Assembly: GCF_029892565.1 (NCBI RefSeq)
Contig: NZ_JARXVH010000026.1
Coordinates: 1-64,000, forward strand
Direction of reading: 5' to 3'
Origin: Streptomyces pseudovenezuelae
GTDB taxonomy: Bacteria; Actinomycetota; Actinomycetes; Streptomycetales; Streptomycetaceae
Length of the DNA stretch: 64,000 nucleotides
Part shown: piece after piece, positions 50,328-59,268 of the stretch
Position numbering within the stretch: position 1 is the stretch's first letter
Layout: each line of letters starts with the position of its first letter
The notes under the pieces: model-generated
Databases searched by the model: none
Told to the model about the DNA's origin: nothing
What the model saw: the letters and a program-made list of their open reading frames with translations, nothing else
Position numbers and translations under genes: made by a program

Positions 50328-50981
50328 TCATCGCCGAGATGACCACGTTGGTGACCCGCCATGACGGCCCGCCACCCAGCGATCGGCCCCTACCTTCCCC
50401 GATAGGAGAACTGGGGAGTAGGGAAGTTCGGGCAGGTTGGGCCGGATGTGTCGACTCCGAGTGCGCTCAGCTCGGCGATGAGGCGTTGCTGCCGTCGTTT
50501 GGCCCGGTGGGGGTCCTGTTGCCAGTGGTTTGGCTCCGAGGCCCTGGTAGCGGTCCGCCCCGGGAGCGACCGAGTCCCGCGTCGGGACGATGCAGCCGGG
50601 GCGTGCGTCTTTTCCCGGCACCCGCGGCGCCGTCTTACGGGCCCCGGCGGCGTGCTGGTGGGCCCGGCAGGAGGTCGAATCGACGCTCACCATCGACCAG
50701 TCGATCCGGCCTTCCGTGTCGGCGTCGGCCAGGACGGCCGCGAAGATCCTGTCCCACATGCCATCCGCCGACCAGCGTCGATGCCGCTCGTACACGGTCT
50801 TCCACGGACCGAAACGCGCAGGCAGATCCCGCCACGGCACTCCGGTGCGCAGCCGATACAGGATGCCGTTGATGACCTTGCGGTGGCTGACCCAACGGCC
50901 GCCACGCTGCCCGGACTTCGGCAGATGCAGCTTCAGCCGGGCCCACTCCACGTGCGTTAAATCACCCCGCTCCATGGCCAT
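50328..50981 (-). pseudogene. IS5 family transposase, 3'-damaged
   Basis: From the ATG at 50981, about 110 residues are good (ERGDLTHVEWARLKLHLP, VINGILYRLRTGVPWRDLPARFGPWKTVYERHRRW, WSMVSVDSTSCRAHQHAAG with the first catalytic Asp). A normal protein would go on for another 150 residues. Here the frame loses family likeness after ARKTAP and the later acids are missing, with only a shortened 3' end up to about 50410. Confidence 0.82.
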
Positions 50982-51028
50982 GCCAACGACCCGAGACCAA
51001 GACGGTCACAAGATCCGTCGGACAAACC

Positions 51029-52114
51029 CTAGGGATGGATACCGGAGGGCCCGAGCACGCCGTAGTCGGCACGTAGCGATTCGAGCATGGCGAAGGCGTT
51101 GTCGGTCGTGTAGACGTCGGCCCCGGCCAGCATTCCGGTGTACTTGGCGGTGACGGGAAGGGCCGCCTGCTGGGCAATGGCGTCGAGGTAGGTTTTGAAG
51201 ATCGCCCAGGCATTCCCCGAGGGCCCGTACCTGTCGAAGAACGGGGTGGGGTCCAGGGAATCGTAGGTGGCCCGGGTGCTCGCGTCGAGGTCGGCGACGT
51301 ACTGCTGCTGCAGGGCGGCGTCGGAGCGGACGCCGAGGCGGCCTACGTGGCCGCCTACCAGGGTCTTCCACGGGTAGCGCATCGCCTCGTCGTGCGCGGT
51401 CACCCAGCCGCGGATGTTTTGGGAGACGGCCAAGCCGGTGAACGGCACCCAGCCGGGATAGAACACGTCCACAACCATCAGTGTTTCCTGGTCGGGCGCG
51501 TGGATGAAGATGTTGTCGTACGTGTGGTTGGGACCGTGATAGGCGAGTTCGAGGCGCTCGCCACCGACTCGCAAGGTGTAGCGATCGTCGAAGGTCACCG
51601 TCGGCGCCGGCCGGTTGGGGTCCGCGTCGATGAGCAGCAGGCGACGGGTCTCGGTGTGGCCGATGCGGACGACATCCTTGCCCAGGACGGCGGAGGCCGC
51701 GATGTGATCGGCGTGGGAGTGGGAGTAGACCTGGTGAGTCACCTTGCTGGGTCGGCCGTTGGCCCTGGTGACGTCGTCGATGGCGCGCAGCAGGTTGCGG
51801 CCGATGCTCGGCGGTGCGTCGACGAGTACGACCCCGTCGCGTGTGCTCAGGAACATGGACTGGTAGTAGGAGTCGGTGACCCAGTACAGGTTGCCCTTGA
51901 TGCGGCCGACGAAATAGCCGTCGGCGTTGAGCGCGGGTCCCAGCGCGCTCCTCGGCACCGGCGCGAACTCGGGCAGGTCGGAAGCCTCCGCCGCGGCGGC
52001 GGTGCCCGGCAGTGTGCCGCCGATCAAAGTGGCTGCGGCGGGTACTGCGGCGGCGGCCAGCGTCCGCTTGAGGAATGCGCGGCGGGCGGCGGACTGCTGT
52101 GACTTCGTTGTCAA
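51029..52114 (-). CDS. Exported metallo-beta-lactamase-fold hydrolase
   Basis: 361 residues from a TTG at 52114 with AAAGGAG 8 bases upstream, which fixes the start. A Tat signal RRAFLKRTLAAAAVP (11-25) ends near AAA (about 42). The MBL fold carries the zinc motif SHSHADH (His132, His134, Asp136, His137), a later HGPNHTYDN and DVFYPGW segment and a GGHVG loop. No signs of a beta-lactamase subclass; close to Tat-exported MBL hydrolases of unknown substrate. An isolated gene next to an IS5 remnant. Confidence 0.88.
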   Translation of the reverse strand: MTTKSQQSAARRAFLKRTLAAAAVPAAATLIGGTLPGTAAAAEASDLPEFAPVPRSALGPALNADGYFVGRIKGNLYWVTDSYYQSMFLSTRDGVVLVDAPPSIGRNLLRAIDDVTRANGRPSKVTHQVYSHSHADHIAASAVLGKDVVRIGHTETRRLLLIDADPNRPAPTVTFDDRYTLRVGGERLELAYHGPNHTYDNIFIHAPDQETLMVVDVFYPGWVPFTGLAVSQNIRGWVTAHDEAMRYPWKTLVGGHVGRLGVRSDAALQQQYVADLDASTRATYDSLDPTPFFDRYGPSGNAWAIFKTYLDAIAQQAALPVTAKYTGMLAGADVYTTDNAFAMLESLRADYGVLGPSGIHP

Positions 52115-52577
52115 CGCCTTGCTCCTTTGCGAGATGTGTGTGGGTTGCCCTGGGAAAGAGGCCAGTCGTACCGGGCAGCCTGCGGATACCGAGAAGGCGG
52201 CTTCGTGGCGACGATGTGTCATGCATGCTGCCGCCGGACGGCTGAGTGTGCGGCTGGTCCGGTCGGTCAAGGGCGCCTTCGGCGGCGCTACGCGCTGGCC
52301 TCTCGGCCACCCTGGACAGGCCTGAACGAAGGTCTGGCTATCGGGCGGCCCGGGAACCTCTGGCACCCTGGGATCCCGACGCACGGTCACCGTCCCCCTG
52401 GTCCATTACGTGACGTTCCGGGTGGGGAATTGGCTGACCGTCCACACCACGGCGCTGAGGGCGGCGTTCGGTTGGTTCTGCCGGCGACGAACGGCCGCTG
52501 GGCGAACTCCTGTTGCGTGGGTGTGGTCCCGCCGGGGGCGGAGGGCTGAGGGCCGTAAGGTCGGTGGTACGGGGTGG
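52115..52577. other. Intergenic, no gene seen
   Basis: About 460 bases upstream of the MBL gene and downstream of the F420-reductase-like gene. Frames in both directions lack motifs. It may hold the MBL promoter; no palindrome stood out. Confidence 0.45.
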
Positions 52578-53177
52578 TCATCCCTCTCGGATGGCGTGCA
52601 GACCGGTCAGCGGCCCTCCGTCCACTTGCATGAGGCGGCCCATCACCAGCGGGCCGAGGTCGACGGGAGCGAATCCGAAGCCCTCGACGACGGAGCGGAA
52701 GACGCTCTTGGCGTCCTGGTCGTCGCCGGCGTAGAAGAGGATCCGGCGGCCGGTTTCGGTGACGGGGTCCGCTGCGACGTAGCGGCCGTACATATTGTCG
52801 AAGGCCTTGATGACATGTGCCCCGGGGATCAGCGAGGCGACCAGTTCGCTTCCACCGATGTCGAGGTGCTCTGCGACAAACGAGGGGGTGAGCTTGATCC
52901 ACTGGTTCGTTGCGTCGATGACGATCCGCCCCTCCCTGGCCGGCAGGTGGCGCACCGCCTCGCGGACCTTCGACCAGGGGACCGCGAGGACGACGATGTC
53001 CGCGGCACCGGCCTCGGCCACACTGCCGGCCGAGGCGCGAGGACCAAAGCCGGCCACGACGTCACCCAGCGTCTCGGGGCCGCGGCTGTTGCTGAAAATC
53101 ACGTCATGTCCGGCCTTCACGACGTGACCGGCGATGGCGCGGGACAGCGTTCCCGCACCGATCATCCCGAACTTCAT
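52578..53177 (-). CDS. F420-dependent NADP reductase-like Rossmann protein
   Basis: 199 residues with the ATG at 53177. The N-terminal Rossmann motif is FGMIGAGTLSRAIA, then IFSNSRGPETL, ADIVVLAVPW, VIDATNQW and KAFDNMYGRYV. This matches the NADP oxidoreductase, coenzyme F420-dependent family, in which the protein binds NADP and transfers hydride to F420 or a substrate. Divergent from the marR-like gene at 53407 with two identical palindromes between, hence probably its target. Substrate unknown. Confidence 0.85.
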   Translation of the reverse strand: MKFGMIGAGTLSRAIAGHVVKAGHDVIFSNSRGPETLGDVVAGFGPRASAGSVAEAGAADIVVLAVPWSKVREAVRHLPAREGRIVIDATNQWIKLTPSFVAEHLDIGGSELVASLIPGAHVIKAFDNMYGRYVAADPVTETGRRILFYAGDDQDAKSVFRSVVEGFGFAPVDLGPLVMGRLMQVDGGPLTGLHAIREG

Positions 53178-53345
53178 CGGTGTGCTCCTTCACTGCTGTG
53201 GGCTCGCACGATCGGCCGCCCTCCGGGCGATGACCGCGGCGATGGTGCCTGCGTGTCAGGGGACGTACTGCGGTGCAGCCGACCAGTACCGGGGCCGGGC
53301 CGCCGACCAAGCCGTCGGCGGGGCGCGGCCCTCTCCGCCGACGCG

Positions 53346-53387
53346 GTTGAGGACTCAACAATAACTCCATTTGGTTGAGTACTCAAC
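53346..53387. promoter_or_regulatory. Two GTTGAG-N2-CTCAAC operators
   Basis: GTTGAGGACTCAAC (53346-53359) and GTTGAGTACTCAAC (53374-53387) are 14-bp palindromes with identical arms, centres 28 bases apart. They lie in the 229-base gap between the divergent reductase and MarR genes, only 20 bases from the marR start. TTGAGTACTCAA is a typical MarR-family operator. Confidence 0.8.
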
Positions 53388-53406
53388 CTCCAGCTAGAGT
53401 GGGCGC

Positions 53407-53898
53407 ATGTCAACGGATCCGAAGTGGCTCGACGCCCGCGAGGACCACGCCTGGCGGACCTTCGTGCACGCGCACCACCAGCTTCGTGTCCGCCTGCAGC
53501 GGCGCCTCCTCCAGGACTCCGCACTGAGTGAGGCCGACTACGAGATCCTGGCCGTACTGTCGGAGCATCCCGAGGAGTGCTTGCCCGCGCGAGACCTGTG
53601 CGACCTGCTTCTCTGGGAGAAGAGCCGTCTCTCCCATCAGGTTCGGGGCATGCAGCAGCGCGGACTGGTCGCCCGCGAGGCCAACCCGGCCGACGCCCGT
53701 AGCACCCTCGTCCGCCTGCTGCCTGCCGGGCGCCGGGCGATCGAGGAAGCGGCACCCCAGCACGTGGACAATGTGCGCCGGTACTTCATCGATCTGCTCG
53801 CCCCTGACGAGCTCGACACCCTTGCCGCCATCCACGAACGCATCCTCCGCCGGCTTGTCGACGAAGCCGCCCAAGATGACGGCACCGCCGAAAGCTGA
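53407..53898 (+). CDS. MarR family transcriptional regulator
   Basis: 163 residues. The HTH and wing read LPARDLCDLLLWEKSRLSHQVRGMQQRGLV and ANPADARSTLVRLLPAGRRAIE, with a helical dimer region on both sides. The ATG at 53407 follows the TAGAGTGGGCGC segment. It is divergent from the NADP-binding reductase, with two copies of a TTGAG-CTCAA palindrome between, so repression of both genes is likely. One cysteine in ECLPARDLCD (two Cys in 8 residues) could serve as an oxidant sensor. Confidence 0.92.
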   Translation: MSTDPKWLDAREDHAWRTFVHAHHQLRVRLQRRLLQDSALSEADYEILAVLSEHPEECLPARDLCDLLLWEKSRLSHQVRGMQQRGLVAREANPADARSTLVRLLPAGRRAIEEAAPQHVDNVRRYFIDLLAPDELDTLAAIHERILRRLVDEAAQDDGTAES

Positions 53899-53962
53899 GC
53901 GGCCGCCGGGCGACCCGATGGACACCTGCCACCGGGCAATGACCCGGAATCTTGGACACGGG

Positions 53963-54840
53963 CTACGCGGCTTGGGCCAGGGTGGTTGATGTTGTGTCGA
54001 GTGCGGTCTCGTAGGCGATGGGACTGCGTTGTCCGAGGCTGGAGTGACGGCGTCGGGTGTTGTAGCGGTTGAGCCGGCGGAACGCGTCGAGGCGGGCCTC
54101 GCGTTCGCTGGACCAGGTCTTGCGGCCCCGGAACGTCTCGCGTTTGAACGTCGCGTTGAAGGACTCGGCAAGTGCGTTGTCCGCGCTGGAGCCGATCGCG
54201 CTCATGGACTGGCGGACGCCGGCCAGGCGGCAGGCATCGGCGAAGGCCCGACTGGTGTACTGGGCGAGTTCAACTGGTCGGTGTGCAGGACCGCCCCGGC
54301 GAGGCTGCCGCGGGTGCGTTCGGCGGCGGCCAGGGCGTCGGTGACGAGGGTGGTGCGCATGTGGTCCGCGATCGCCCAGTCGGCCAGGCGGCGTGAGGCG
54401 AGGACGGTGACGGTGGCCAGATACAGGAACGTCCCGCCGTCCAGCGGGAGATAAGTGATGTCCCCGACGCACTTCGTGTTCGGCTCGCTTGCCGTGAAGT
54501 CGCGGCCGATCAGGTCCGGGGCCTTCGCCGCGGCCGGATCCGCAACAGTGGTGCGGTGCCTGCGACGCAGCCGCACGCCTGCCAGGGCGATGCTGCGCAT
54601 CACCCGCGCGATCCGCTTGTGGTTGATTCGCTCGCCGTCGTGGCGGAGTTCGGCGGTGATCCGGGGGACGCCGTAGGTGTCGTCCGACTCGTGGTGCATG
54701 GCCTGTATCCGGGCGGCGAGGCGGGCGTCGGCCGCTTGCCGGGTGGCCCGGTCCGCGGCCGTCCGACGCCAGTAATAAAAGCTGGAGCGGGCGACTGCGC
54801 GACAAGCCTCCGACGGGCAGATGGTCCCCAACGAGCAGGG
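53963..54840 (-). pseudogene. IS3 family transposase OrfB, truncated and frameshifted
   Basis: Readable parts: VARSSFYYWRRTAADRATR, HHESDDTYGVPRITAEL, RIARVMRSIALAGVRLRRRHRTT, VGDITYLPLDGGTFLYLATV with first Asp, then VLHTD with second Asp; a frameshift near 54275 is followed by QYTSRAFADACRLAGVRQSMSAIGSSADNALAESFNATFKRE with the Glu. OrfA and the start of OrfB are missing at the right edge, next to the MBL gene end. Confidence 0.87.
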
Positions 54841-54896
54841 CCATCCGTACAGGTGGCTCGTCCTGCACAGTTCCCCCCACCCCTGGATGTTGCAAC

Positions 54897-55745
54897 TCAC
54901 CCTTGGAGCTGCTGATACGCCCTCGGAATGGCGTGGGTCAGGGCCTCCGGCGAGAACGGCCACTCGCCTGCCGTCAGGGCCTCCTCCGACGAGACGCCCG
55001 CCGCTTCCAACGCTCTGCATTGCTCCGCGACAGCGCGAATCGCCTCCGCCTGGGTCCGCACGAACTCCGCGCCCACCGTTTCGCCGTGCCCCGGCACGTA
55101 CCGTGCGTCCGGTCCGGCGAGGGCCAGCGCGGCGTCGAGCGTAGGGGCCCAGTCGAGGGGGAAGGAGTCCGGGCCCAAGGCCGGCGGCGCCGACTGCTCG
55201 ACCAGGTCGCCGAGTACCAGCACGACCGCGTCGGGGATGTGCAGGACCAGGTCGCCGTCGGTGTGGCCGCGGCCGAGGTGCCGCAGCGCGACCACCCGGC
55301 CGTCGCCGAGGTCGAGGTCGTGGGCGCCGTCGACCTCGTGGTCGGGGGCGTACTCCTCCAGCTCGGCCATCTTCGCCGCCCACTCGGGGCTGCGGCCGGT
55401 CATCCACTCCTTGAACTCGGCCGCCTCCGGATTCGTTGCTGCGCCGCGCATCATCGCGGCCATCGGCGCGCTGCCCCACACCTCCGCCGGAGGCACTTGC
55501 CGGGGGGAGACGAACTCCGCGTTGCCCCAGACGTGGTCCCAGTGGATGTGGGTGTTGACCACCCACCGCACCGGTTCCGCGGACAGCTCGCGCAGGTGGT
55601 CGCGTAGCTCCCGCGCCTCGGCGAGGCTGCAGCGGGGGTCGGCGACCAGCAGGCCGTCCGAGCCGACGACGACGGAGACGTTCACGTCGCAGGGGTCGTA
55701 CCGCCGCTGGTAGACCCTGTCGCCGACCTCGATCCAGCTTGCCAT
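54897..55745 (-). CDS. Metallo-beta-lactamase-fold hydrolase (cytoplasmic)
   Basis: 282 residues from the ATG at 55745. The zinc motif THIHWDH (His66, His68, Asp70, His71) follows a VNTHIHWDHVWGN loop, and later come LGRGHTDGDLVLHIPDAVVLVLGDLV (third zinc His and bridging Asp) and YVPGHGE. No signal peptide. This type resembles Streptomyces MBL proteins of the quinoprotein-relay or glyoxalase II-like group; substrate unknown. Its last codons abut an IS3 fragment, but the C-terminus (HAIPRAYQQLQG) looks complete. Confidence 0.87.
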   Translation of the reverse strand: MASWIEVGDRVYQRRYDPCDVNVSVVVGSDGLLVADPRCSLAEARELRDHLRELSAEPVRWVVNTHIHWDHVWGNAEFVSPRQVPPAEVWGSAPMAAMMRGAATNPEAAEFKEWMTGRSPEWAAKMAELEEYAPDHEVDGAHDLDLGDGRVVALRHLGRGHTDGDLVLHIPDAVVLVLGDLVEQSAPPALGPDSFPLDWAPTLDAALALAGPDARYVPGHGETVGAEFVRTQAEAIRAVAEQCRALEAAGVSSEEALTAGEWPFSPEALTHAIPRAYQQLQG

Positions 55746-56148
55746 CGCCCGCCCCGCCTCCGCCCGAAGTGCCGCCAGCTCCTCACGGCGAGAGGGAAGC
55801 GCTTCGGCGCAACTGTAGCGAGCACCAGCTCCGCCGCGATCGCCGCGCCCACGTAGACGTGGTCCACGGCCGAGGCGAGAGCACGATCCGCTCCTCGAAG
55901 CGGGGCAGCGGCAACTCAACTAGAAGGTCCCGCAGCAGACCCGCGTCACCCACTTTGAGCAGACAGTCATCGGCACCACCCAGTCGTCGATTCCTTGATC
56001 TCCTCGCAGAGTCAGGATCACGACCGGGCCGCCCTCATGTCCGCCCATCACGGCAACAAGTGAATGCTGTTCGAGCCAGACGTTACGAGCTCTTGGTGCC
56101 TGTTTCTGATCCCGGGTTTTGAGTAGCTTTGGGGCCTAGGCTGGCTGG
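55746..56148. other. Upstream region of the MBL gene, possible remnant
   Basis: About 400 bases. A minus-strand stretch reads DHVYVGAAIAAELVLATVAPKRFPLAV in one frame and looks coding, but has no usable start and no recognised family. No RNA gene or palindrome was seen. Confidence 0.4.
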
Positions 56149-56460
56149 GTGTCCGAGGGCGCCGGGCAAGCCGGAGAGCGGGTGTGCGCAGGCTGCGGTG
56201 AGCGGCTTAGGCTGGAAGCACGGCCCGCGGCCGTGTACTGCTCGGCGGCATGTCGTTCCAGGCAGTGGCGCCGGGACCGCCGGCTGCGCAAGCGTGTGAC
56301 TGCGGAGCTGAGCGGCGTCGGCCAGGCCAAGTGCCCCGAATGCGGGACCACTTGGGTGGCCGGGGTGGAGCGGCGTTCGAACGCCGTCTACTGCTCGCGG
56401 CGGTGCGTCACGAGGGCCTGGCGGGCTCGGAAGGAAACGTTCGGCGAACGGTCACAGTGA
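56149..56460 (+). CDS. Small protein with two tandem zinc-finger units
   Basis: 103 residues from a GTG at 56149. Two copies of the same unit are present: CAGCGE ... VYCSAACRSRQWRRDRRLRK (about 12-48) and CPECGTTW ... VYCSRRCVTRAWRARK (about 60-98). Each has CxxC and Cx3C separated by about 18 residues, so each can bind one zinc. The following basic stretch suggests nucleic acid contact. No named family was recognised; FCS- or MYM-like treble clefs are comparable. It neighbours DUF6192 and SLATT genes of a plasmid-like set. Confidence 0.65.
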   Translation: MSEGAGQAGERVCAGCGERLRLEARPAAVYCSAACRSRQWRRDRRLRKRVTAELSGVGQAKCPECGTTWVAGVERRSNAVYCSRRCVTRAWRARKETFGERSQ

Positions 56461-56626
56461 CCGCATCGCGAACGCATCTGAACTACAACTTCGGTCAGGT
56501 TCCGGTCACTTGTGGTCGTTCGTTGTGATCATAGGACTTATGGTCTGACTCTCGGTCCCAGAAGCAGGCCGGGTCTTGTCACGGCCGCGGGGCCGTGCCC
56601 CGGCCCTGCGGTGGGTGGTGGATGCC

Positions 56627-56854
56627 ATGCCCGAAGAGATCGAGGTCGCCGACAAGGTCGGCAGTGTCAGCGTGAACCGTTATGCGGAAATTGTCGCTGA
56701 ACTGCGGAAACTGGTTGAGACGGCCAGCCGCATCCAGTTCACGATCGGCGATTACGCGCTTGATCTCTCTACCGACCGCAGGAGCTCGGATACCGGCTCT
56801 GAACTGCGACGATTTATAGACTACATGTCCGTGACGGCGAGTTCTGGTCGCTGA
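56627..56854 (+). pseudogene. DUF6192 family protein, N-terminal stump
   Basis: 75 codons: GSVSVNRYAEIVAELRKLVE, ASRIQFTIGDYALDLS and ELRRFIDYMSVTASSGR. This matches the first part of DUF6192 proteins (RYxEIVxELRELVExxTRxQFxLGDxALEI ... VSxSTVRTYRWVASRW), large proteins found on Streptomyces plasmids and arms. The homology breaks at TASSGR and a stop follows. The ATG at 56627 fits the family start. Confidence 0.7.
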
Positions 56855-56980
56855 CGTCGCTCGTCCGGGTGGTCTCATGGGGCGGCCCGTCCACCGGGGA
56901 GGGGACGGGCCGTAAGTGAGGATGAAGTGCGCCTTGCAAGCGACGGGATGCGCATCTGCTGCGTAACGTCGTTGCGTTCG

Positions 56981-57454
56981 TCAGCTTTCTACTTCGTTGA
57001 CCGGAGCGCCGCGTGCCGTGCGTCGCTGGGCGATCCATCCCTGGATCTCACTCTCCCCAGCCTCCTCGATGCGGGTCTGGAGATCCGTTCGCGCCGCCTG
57101 ATCTCGTTGGTCCTCGGGGAGTAGACGGTATCGATTGATGGCGCGTGAGAGGACTACCCATCCGTTGGCAGCGAGCTCCCAGCGTTCGGAAGGCTTGAAT
57201 ACCTGCCTGAACCCGTTGGTGAACAACGTGAGGCTGGCCGCGAGCGTTGTGATCAGCGGAGTAGCCCCCAACCCGGCAGCCATGACCGTCGCCGATGCGG
57301 AAAGCAGCGCGGTCACCTCGATGATGTAGTGCCAACGACGGGCAACGTTGCGTGTCTGCTCGTAGAAGGCCAGGTCATGCAGAGCCAGAGCCAGCAGAGG
57401 ATCCGGTTCGTTGGTCCACGCGTGTGGGTCTGCAGATTGAGGGCGAAGTGACAT
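56981..57454 (-). CDS. SLATT/DUF4231 two-TM membrane protein
   Basis: 157 residues from the ATG at 57454. After a helical N-terminus (LLALALHDLAFYEQTRNVARRWHYIIEV), two adjacent membrane helices (about 43-61 and 65-81) are followed by GFRQVFKPSERWELAANGWVVL and an amphipathic C-terminal helix with LLPEDQRDQAARTDL. This is the SLATT (DUF4231) architecture, a domain proposed by comparative genomics as a pore-forming effector in nucleotide-signalling conflict systems. No CD-NTase, SLOG or other sensor gene is adjacent, so it is a stand-alone member here. It lies beside a recombinase module. Confidence 0.78.
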   Translation of the reverse strand: MSLRPQSADPHAWTNEPDPLLALALHDLAFYEQTRNVARRWHYIIEVTALLSASATVMAAGLGATPLITTLAASLTLFTNGFRQVFKPSERWELAANGWVVLSRAINRYRLLPEDQRDQAARTDLQTRIEEAGESEIQGWIAQRRTARGAPVNEVES

Positions 57455-57546
57455 AGAGCAATCGTGACCTTGCCAGAGTTATTGCCGGAAGCCCTTGTCT
57501 CCGTACCAGCGAATTCCGTTGGCGGCTATGAGATGGTCAAGGACAG

Positions 57547-58131
57547 TCACGTCATTGTTCCCGGCTCGGCGATGTGGGCTTCGAGGTCGGCGATGCGCCG
57601 GTCTTGGAAGCGGAGGTTGGAGCGGGCGGCCTTGAGTCGTTCGTCAAGGGTGCGGTTGTCGGTGGTGAGTTGGCGGACTCGCTGCTTGAGTGTGGTGTTC
57701 TCGGTGGTGATCCGCTGGACGGTCTCCTCGGTCCACGCGGTTTCCAAGTCGCGGATCTCACCGAAGAGTTCCCCGATGCGGGTGCGCTGGGTGGCGATCT
57801 CTGTGTGTGCTGCCTTGAGTGCATCCTCGGCGTTCAGCGCGCGTTCGCGCCAGGTCGCCTCGCGTTCGTCGTCCTGGTCGGCGAGGGTCCGTGACCGGTG
57901 TTCGCCGGCTTGGGCCATCGCCGCGGAGATCGCGGTTCTGGCCTCGGGGTTGTCGTAGAGGAAGGTGCGGGAGACGTCCGCGCTGCGAGCGATGGCGGCC
58001 ACGCTGATCTGGGCCTTTTCGCGGCGGAGCCGGGCGAGGGCGTCGTGGACGCGTTGAACGGCGATGTCCGTCCTGCGACGGCGAGCTGCCAGGGCTGCGG
58101 CTGTGCGGGGTTCGGGGACGACGGTGTTCAT
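57547..58131 (-). CDS. DUF6262 family protein (TnpC-like partner of recombinase)
   Basis: 194 residues. An N-terminal HTH-like part (RVHDALARLRREKAQISVAAIARSADVSRTFLYDNPEAR, about 28-66) is followed by a long coiled coil (about 95-185: AEDALKAAHTEIATQRTRIGELFGEIRDLE, NTTLKQRVRQLTTDNRTLDERL). In actinobacterial Tn554-like modules this small protein follows two tyrosine recombinases and assists integration. Its ATG overlaps the stop of the recombinase gene (ATGA). The protein is intact while its partner is broken. Confidence 0.82.
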   Translation of the reverse strand: MNTVVPEPRTAAALAARRRRTDIAVQRVHDALARLRREKAQISVAAIARSADVSRTFLYDNPEARTAISAAMAQAGEHRSRTLADQDDEREATWRERALNAEDALKAAHTEIATQRTRIGELFGEIRDLETAWTEETVQRITTENTTLKQRVRQLTTDNRTLDERLKAARSNLRFQDRRIADLEAHIAEPGTMT

Positions 58132-59130
58132 GCGCACGCTTCCTCGTCGTTGGTCGTGGCGTGTTCGCCGTACTCGCCTTCGCCGTACTCGCCTTCGCCG
58201 TACTCGGCAGCGGCTGCGAGGTCGGCAGCGCGGAAGGCCGTGGACCACATGCGGTGGAAGTAGTCCTGGGGTCTGCGCAGGTCCAGGGCGAGAGCATCCT
58301 GCAGGAGGCCGAGGCCGGCCAGGGCCTTCTCCAGACCGTCGATGGCGCGTGCGGTGGGTTCGAAGACCTGGTGCAGGTAGTCGGCGGTGGCATCGTCTGG
58401 AGCGCGCTCGGCCAGCGTCTGCCATTGCTCGCGCTTGCGGAGCCAGTAGAGCAGGTCGGCGCCGGACATGACGAACTTGTCGCAGCTGTGGCAGTTCAGG
58501 TTCCAGGGGCAGGCGCCGCCGTCGACCACCGGCTGGAAGGTGCAGAATCCGCCCTCGGCCGGGGTGCTGCGACGTGTGAGGTCCAGGCCAGGGCTTCGGC
58601 CTGGCGCCGGTCGAGCGGGGTGGTGCCGTTGGAGAGCACCGTGCCGGGACTGGCCGCGCCCGGTCCGTGACCCAGACGTGTTGCAGTACGTCCTCGATCT
58701 CGGAGACGGCGACCTTCGCGTAGTGCTCGGCCATCCGGACCGAGAGGTGCCCGAGGTAGCGCTTGATGTGGTGCAGTCCTGCGCCGCTGGCCAGCAGTCT
58801 GGTCGCCAGAGTATGGCGAGCCTGATGGGTGACGCACGAGCCCAGGTCGAGATCGACGACCCAGTCGTGGAACGCGGCACCGTACCAGGCGTAGCTGACC
58901 GACGTCTCGAAGCCAGGGTTGCGCTTCGGCGCGGGGGACAAGGCCATCCGGGCCCGCTCTTGCGGGGTGGCCGGTCGGCCGAACTTGCCCTCGAAGCGGG
59001 CCAGGGTCTTGTGCCGGCGTTCCTGGATCCGTTGGAAGGTGTACTCGGGGATGCGGATGGCCTGGTCGTAGTTGCCGACCTTGGTCTGGTCGTGCCAGAG
59101 CATGGGCAGTTGAGCGTAGCGGCCGAAAGG
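58128..59130 (-). pseudogene. Tn554-like tyrosine recombinase, C-terminal part with frameshifts
   Basis: The catalytic C-terminal region reads FGRYAQLPMLWHDQTKVGNYD, SYAWYGAAFHDWVVDLDLGSCVTHQARHTLATRLLASGAGLHHIKRYLGH, SVRMAEHYAKV, so the R-H...H-Y set is present. Two frame changes (near 58680 and 58575) are needed to continue through GTTPLDRRQAEALAW and the cysteine-bearing FCTFQPVVDGGACPWNLNCHSCDKFV tail to the stop at 58128. The N-terminal half and the companion recombinase are missing. Non-functional. Confidence 0.82.
58164..58207. repeat. 15-bp tandem repeat in recombinase tail (EYGEG units)
   Basis: Three units of TTCGCCGTACTCGCC, the last partial, encode repeated EYGEG on the minus strand near the recombinase C-terminus. 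Confidence 0.8.
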
Positions 59131-59133
59131 CCG

Positions 59134-59242
59134 GTGGATCAAACACCTCAACACCCAGCTCAACTCGGTCGAGTCCACGCTCGATGTGATCGCCGACTTC
59201 ACCGACGCCTGACCGGTGGAACCGGCCGCGAAAACGGCCGGT
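59134..59242 (+). other. 3' end of a lost gene with its terminator
   Basis: On the plus strand a frame ends KHLNTQLNSVESTLDVIADFTDA and stop (59210-59212), followed by a hairpin ACCGGCCG-CGAAAA-CGGCCGGT (59221-59242). This looks like the genuine end of a gene whose body has been lost. It lies between the recombinase remnant (opposite strand) and the IS5 copy. Confidence 0.45.
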
Positions 59243-59268
59243 CCCGCCCCGTTCTGAGGGAGGAACAG

